Assembly: GCA_003554345.1 (NCBI GenBank) | Contig: PWGE01000155.1 | Span: forward strand, 1 to 9,423 | Direction of reading: 5' to 3' | Source of the DNA: Candidatus Sumerlaeota bacterium | Lineage (GTDB): Bacteria > Sumerlaeota > T1SED10-198M | DNA length: 9,423 nucleotides | Shown: piece by piece, positions 7,017 to 9,423 of the stretch | How positions within the stretch are numbered: position 1 is the first letter of the stretch | Layout of the letters: every line of letters starts with the position of its first letter | Made by a program: the position numbers and the translations under genes | Notes under the pieces: generated by a model | Seen by the model: the letters and a program-made list of their open reading frames with translations, nothing else | Told to the model about the DNA's origin: nothing | Database searches by the model: none

Positions 7017-7179
7017 TATTTTCATGATTGGTGGCGCCAACTGCTGGGGGCTGACGAAGAACGTAGCAAATTGACTCTATGGCAATCTAGAAATCCCCGT
7101 TTTTTCGGTATCCAATTTTTTGAAAATTGTCTTTTTCAACAGCTCCGCTGAGTTGACGTGAGGAGCTCCTCTGAAAATA
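7017..7179. repeat. Repeat element, long copy (163 bp)
   Basis: This copy begins TATTTTCA and ends with the inverted form TGAAAATA. Its left 25 bases (7017-7041) match the left 25 bases of the short copy at 23 of 25 positions, and its right 32 bases (7148-7179) match the short copy's right end at 28 of 32. Between the two arms lie 106 bases (7042-7147), where the short copy has only 2. The right arm contains the perfect palindrome GAGGAGCTCCTC (7160-7171), lost in the short copy. The size and matched ends resemble a MITE-like or other short non-coding repeat. No obvious target duplication was seen at the ends. Confidence 0.65.
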
Positions 7180-7252
7180 GAACTATTAGGGTCTGTCTGA
7201 TTCCGTGATCCTATATCTCCTATTGCTCTTATTGGTCCTATCAGTCATGTAT

Positions 7253-7311
7253 TATTTTCATCATTGGTGGCGCTAACACCTGAGTTGGCGTGCAGAACTC
7301 CTCTGAAAATA
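7253..7311. repeat. Repeat element, short copy (59 bp)
   Basis: Same orientation and same two arms as the copy at 7017-7179, but the arms are separated by only 2 bases. The ends TATTTTCA / TGAAAATA pair over 8 bp (9 with the next base on each side), and CGCTAAC (7271-7277) pairs with GTTGGCG (7284-7290) with one G.T pair around a 6-base loop, so the whole unit can fold into an interrupted stem. It lies 73 bases after the long copy. It is either a deletion derivative of the long form or the basic unit from which the long form grew. Confidence 0.65.
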
Positions 7312-7399
7312 ACTTTAGCAGTCAGAAATCAGCTGGAAAATTACCTTTCTCTGACAAAGAAAACTGACTGATTTATCCGACCAGTTTTATTGTATTCTT

Positions 7400-7433
7400 G
7401 TCCATACTGTCCATGACAGTCCATGTAAGTCCA
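7400..7433. repeat. Four GTCCA units at 9-10 bp spacing
   Basis: GTCCA begins at 7400, 7409, 7419 and 7429; the first three extend to GTCCAT. The spacing of about one helical turn would put all units on the same DNA face, as in operator arrays or short iterons, but such short repeats also arise by slippage. It lies about 205 bp beyond the 3' end of the minus-strand hydrolase gene and has no neighbouring replication gene. Confidence 0.5.
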
Positions 7434-7527
7434 CTTGTTTTCCTCATTTATGAAAAAGCCGCTTTTTATATAACCCGAATTTGACAGCTGTGCAAAAGAA
7501 GTGACGGTGAAATGGTTATACACAGTG

Positions 7528-7548
7528 AGTGGTATGAAAGGTACCACT
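7528..7548. repeat. Short perfect hairpin
   Basis: AGTGGTA (7528-7534) and TACCACT (7542-7548) form a perfect 7-bp stem around TGAAAGG. It lies about 90 bases beyond the 3' end of the minus-strand hydrolase gene. There is no adjacent T run on either strand, so a terminator role is weakly supported. Confidence 0.4.
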
Positions 7549-7638
7549 ATACTTCTGAGTGGGTTGTATCCTACTTTTCTCCGAATGCATCTGAATTATT
7601 CTGGTTGTCTCGCAGAGAAAAACAGAGCATTTGAGATA

Positions 7639-8301
7639 TCAAAAGGACCCTTTTCGTAGAAAGTTGACGATAAGCTCACGCACATAGGGATGATTCATCA
7701 TAAAAGTGTGTCCTGCTTTAACGGCTTTCCAGTCCCTTATGCCTTTCACGCGCGTGCTGTTGAGGCTTACCACTCCGTCATTGGGTTGAGGAAGAATCCA
7801 CCGGGTGAAAAGAAGGTGATTGCGTATTCCCGCGATAACAGCTGTTTCGTGGTTTATAGTTTGCGGTAATCGGGCAGGATAACTGTGCTTATCAGTGCCC
7901 AGTCGGGGTCCGTGTGGTCCCAGCACCAGATTGAAAAAACGTGGCAAATATGTATTGAACCAGTCCGCCACTTCACTTCCCTTATTGGGAGGACCAAGCA
8001 TCACAATGCGATGCACATGTGGCAGCAAATCATGGGCTTCACAATAGCGGGCGAGTATCCCACCCATAGAATGGGTTACCAGATGAAGTTTTCCTTCTTC
8101 AGGACTCTCTTGATACCAGTCATTCAGGAAATCATTCAGTTTTCTGGCTGCTTCTTGAATGGTTTGCCGGCGGGAACTATACCCGAATCGTCTTGTTGCA
8201 AAATTATGGCGGGTAAGATACCTGCTTACACGAAACATGGAGCAGGAAGTGCGACCCAATCCGTGTATGAGGACAACTCGTGAGTTCATATTCGATATCA
8301 T
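7639..8301 (-). CDS. Alpha/beta-hydrolase (lipase/esterase-like, PGAP1/EstA-type)
   Basis: A 220-residue cytoplasmic protein (no signal peptide) with a full serine-hydrolase layout. VVLIHGLGR (9-17) is the first core strand and oxyanion loop; THSMGG (76-81) carries the nucleophile Ser78; PNDGVV (173-178) supplies Asp175; and AGHTFMM supplies His198 as the likely base. GPPNKGSEVADWF (103-115) is typical of the lipase class 2 / PGAP1-like group and suggests an acyl ester substrate, but no specific substrate can be named. Two starts are possible: ATG 8301 or ATG 8289, the latter removing four residues. Neither has a Shine-Dalgarno. A TATAAT at 8304-8309 on this strand would put transcription start near 8297, which favours ATG 8289 and a nearly leaderless message. 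It is divergent from the subtilase gene and seems to be transcribed alone. Confidence 0.85.
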   Translation of the reverse strand: MISNMNSRVVLIHGLGRTSCSMFRVSRYLTRHNFATRRFGYSSRRQTIQEAARKLNDFLNDWYQESPEEGKLHLVTHSMGGILARYCEAHDLLPHVHRIVMLGPPNKGSEVADWFNTYLPRFFNLVLGPHGPRLGTDKHSYPARLPQTINHETAVIAGIRNHLLFTRWILPQPNDGVVSLNSTRVKGIRDWKAVKAGHTFMMNHPYVRELIVNFLRKGSF

Positions 8302-8303
8302 CC

Positions 8304-8309
8304 ATTATA
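8304..8309 (-). promoter_or_regulatory. Possible -10 box of the alpha/beta-hydrolase gene
   Basis: Exact TATAAT on the minus strand, only 2 bases before ATG 8301 and 14 bases before ATG 8289. No recognisable -35 lies at 16-18 bp. If used, it implies a very short or absent leader and makes the downstream ATG the real start. A chance match in A+T-rich DNA is possible. Confidence 0.3.
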
Positions 8310-8363
8310 TCATAAACAATAATAAAAAAGTTGCGATTGCTTCGTTGAGGGTTGAAAAAAGAT

Positions 8364-8393
8364 TTGCTCAATATGCTGAAGCAAGTGTATAAT
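8364..8393 (+). promoter_or_regulatory. Probable promoter of the subtilase gene
   Basis: A perfect -10 TATAAT (8388-8393), preceded directly by TG, lies 18 bp after TTGCTC (8364-8369), which keeps the TTG of the -35 consensus. The predicted transcript begins near 8400 and has a leader of about 30 bases containing AAAGGAG. This is the best-formed plus-strand promoter in the window. Confidence 0.55.
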
Positions 8394-8417
8394 AAATTCA
8401 AAGGGTGGTAAATTGTT

Positions 8418-8424
8418 AAAGGAG
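8418..8424 (+). promoter_or_regulatory. Ribosome binding site of the subtilase gene
   Basis: AAAGGAG ends 7 bases before ATG 8432, an ideal spacing. It fixes the start of a gene that is open at its 3' end. Confidence 0.8.
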
Positions 8425-8431
8425 ACCGACA

Positions 8432-9423
8432 ATGAAAACGTTCAGAAATTTTGTTGCTTTTTCGGTTGCAGCATTGTTTATTCTAACTTTTTTGCCTCTT
8501 ACAGGGCAGGAGTTTATAAACCATGAAGCCCGGAGGCAGGAAAGACTTCGTGAATTCTCGGAAAAAATGAGCCGTCAATGGCATGAAAACAGGGCGGAGG
8601 CAGAAGAGCGAGCAAAAAAACAGGGTATTCCTGTTCGTGAAGTATTACCGGATGGAACCGTAATAGAGCTTCAGCGATACTGGAATAATATTCCTCTTTA
8701 CTATACTACCCAGAACCTTGAAGCTGCAGAAACCATTGCTGCTGATAAAGTCTGGGAAGAAGGTGGAGCAGGACTGTCTCTATCAGGGTCCACAGAAACC
8801 CTCGGTATCTGGGACGAAGGAAAGGTTCGCACGAGCCACCAGGAATTCGGAGAGCGGGTAACCTGGAAAGATGATGCAGCCCTGAGTGATCATGCTACCC
8901 ATGTCGCTGGCACCATGATTGCCGCCGGCGTGGAGGATAATGCTCGGGGGATGTCTTATGAAGCTCTTCTTCATGCCTATGACTGGGAAAATGATTTAGG
9001 TGAAATGGCTGATGAAGCAGGAGATGGCATGCGAATCTCTAATCATTCCTATGCTTTTTCAACCGGCTGGATACAAGGTTATGCTGGTCACGATTGGGCC
9101 TGGTTTGGCAATACTGATATCAGTGAAACCGAGGATTTTGCTTTTGGTTATTATCATGAACCTACTGCTGAGTGGGATGAATTGGTGTATAATTCTGTCT
9201 ACTATTTGCCGGTAGTAGCGGCTGGAAATGAAAGGGGAAGAGGGCCTGACGAGCAACCCGTAGAACACTATGTTGCTCATGAAGATGATACTGCCACTAC
9301 TGAGCGTGATATTGATGGCGGACCGGATGGCTATAATAGTATTTCCTATTTTAACCTGGCTAAGAATGTTCTTTCCGTTGGGTCAGTTAAAGGTATCGCG
9401 GGTGGTTATACCTCTCCTGGTGA
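8432..9423 (+). CDS. Secreted S8 family serine peptidase (subtilase), 5' part only
   Basis: The first 330 codons of an exported subtilisin-like protease; the frame is open at the right edge. Residues 1-25 form a Sec signal peptide (basic start, hydrophobic core about 7-22, then TGQ). Residues about 26-110 are charged and helical at first (RRQERLREF...) and may be a short propeptide. The catalytic domain follows: Asp128 in LGIWDEG, where the usual DTG/DSG is DEG; His154 in DHATHVAGT, where the usual HGTHVAGT has Ala for Gly; and the oxyanion Asn266 in VVAAGNERG. SNHSYAFSTGW (203-213) matches the strand that follows the substrate cleft in this subgroup. The catalytic Ser (GTSxAxP) is outside the window, as are any C-terminal sorting domains. 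The role is probably extracellular protein degradation. It is divergent from the hydrolase gene, with its own promoter. Confidence 0.9.
   Translation, partial: MKTFRNFVAFSVAALFILTFLPLTGQEFINHEARRQERLREFSEKMSRQWHENRAEAEERAKKQGIPVREVLPDGTVIELQRYWNNIPLYYTTQNLEAAETIAADKVWEEGGAGLSLSGSTETLGIWDEGKVRTSHQEFGERVTWKDDAALSDHATHVAGTMIAAGVEDNARGMSYEALLHAYDWENDLGEMADEAGDGMRISNHSYAFSTGWIQGYAGHDWAWFGNTDISETEDFAFGYYHEPTAEWDELVYNSVYYLPVVAAGNERGRGPDEQPVEHYVAHEDDTATTERDIDGGPDGYNSISYFNLAKNVLSVGSVKGIAGGYTSPG

Larger units (their letters stand above)
6536..7638. other. 1.1-kb intergenic region rich in repeats and hairpins, no convincing gene
   Basis: Short open frames exist on both strands (for example 6909-7151 plus, 7341-7547 minus), but none has a Shine-Dalgarno, a recognised motif or a sensible family. 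The plus-strand one runs through a hairpin and a repeat arm and ends inside another repeat arm, so its reading frame is best explained by the repeats. What the region does hold, left to right: terminator, 12-bp inverted repeat (6737-6815), GC-rich hairpin (6973-7012), repeat element copy 1 (7017-7179), repeat element copy 2 (7253-7311), a four-fold GTCCA run (7400-7433), and a 7-bp hairpin (7528-7548). No tRNA-like cloverleaf or rRNA-like segment was seen. Confidence 0.7.

Noticed and set aside
6909-7151. 80-codon plus-strand open frame in the repeat-rich gap
   Set aside because: It has no Shine-Dalgarno and no recognised family, and its frame is built largely from the hairpin and repeat arms. 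It is kept only as part of a finding.
7271-7290. CGCTAAC ... GTTGGCG read as an integron attC site
   Set aside because: The ends do not fit the RYYYAAC / GTTRRRY core, the loop is only 6 bases, and no integrase or cassette genes are present.
7400-7433. GTCCA run read as a CRISPR array or plasmid iterons
   Set aside because: The units are far too short for CRISPR repeats with spacers, and there is no replication gene or A+T-rich origin nearby.
7341-7547. 68-codon minus-strand open frame
   Set aside because: It has no ribosome binding site or motif, and a third of it is the translated GTCCA array.
7639-7652. Short palindromic AAAAGG/CCTTTT stretch at the 3' end of the hydrolase gene as a terminator
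   Set aside because: The stem is A+T-heavy with almost no loop, overlaps the coding end and has no following T run on the minus strand.

Overview
The window looks like a piece of chromosome from a free-living bacterium with a Gram-negative type envelope. Base composition is moderate, roughly mid-40s percent G+C by eye. Supporting this are a bacterial phosphatidylethanolamine pathway (short-form Psd plus PssA), large exported multidomain proteins, Shine-Dalgarno-led starts and a rho-independent terminator. The mix (short Psd next to PssA, a PASTA protein with no kinase, an exported NlpC/P60-FN3-LamG-like mosaic, a secreted subtilase) would suit a spirochaete or a member of the Fibrobacterota/Bacteroidota side of the tree. 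That placement is inference from gene content; nothing here fixes the phylum.

Left part (1-1479, minus strand): a tight operon read psd -> pssA -> aldo/keto reductase. psd and pssA overlap by 8 bp. The reductase starts 13 bp beyond pssA and runs off the left edge. Psd and PssA catalyse successive steps from CDP-diacylglycerol and serine to phosphatidylethanolamine. A perfect TATAAT lies upstream of psd in the short divergent gap 1480-1561.

Centre (1562-6535, plus strand): a SprT-like metalloprotein overlaps the next gene by a 4-bp ATGA junction. That gene encodes a membrane-anchored protein with three PASTA repeats. After a 71-bp gap with its own possible promoter comes a second coupled pair: an exported beta-propeller-like protein and an 827-residue exported mosaic (NlpC/P60-like, FN3, ThuA/GATase-like, concanavalin-like), again joined by ATGA. 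A strong hairpin terminator follows.

Non-coding stretch (6536-7638, about 1.1 kb): no convincing gene, but it is rich in structure. It holds the terminator, a perfect 12-bp inverted repeat around a smaller hairpin, a GC-rich hairpin, two copies of a repeat element with the same ends (one carrying 104 extra bases inside), a four-fold GTCCA run at 9-10 bp spacing, and another short hairpin. It looks like a landing place for small mobile or regulatory repeats.

Right part (7639-9423): a cytoplasmic alpha/beta hydrolase on the minus strand and, divergently across 130 bp, the first 330 codons of an exported S8 subtilase that runs off the right edge. No defence system, CRISPR array, tRNA, rRNA or transposase gene was seen. 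The least explained material is the repeat family in the 1.1-kb gap and the coupled propeller/NlpC-P60 mosaic pair.
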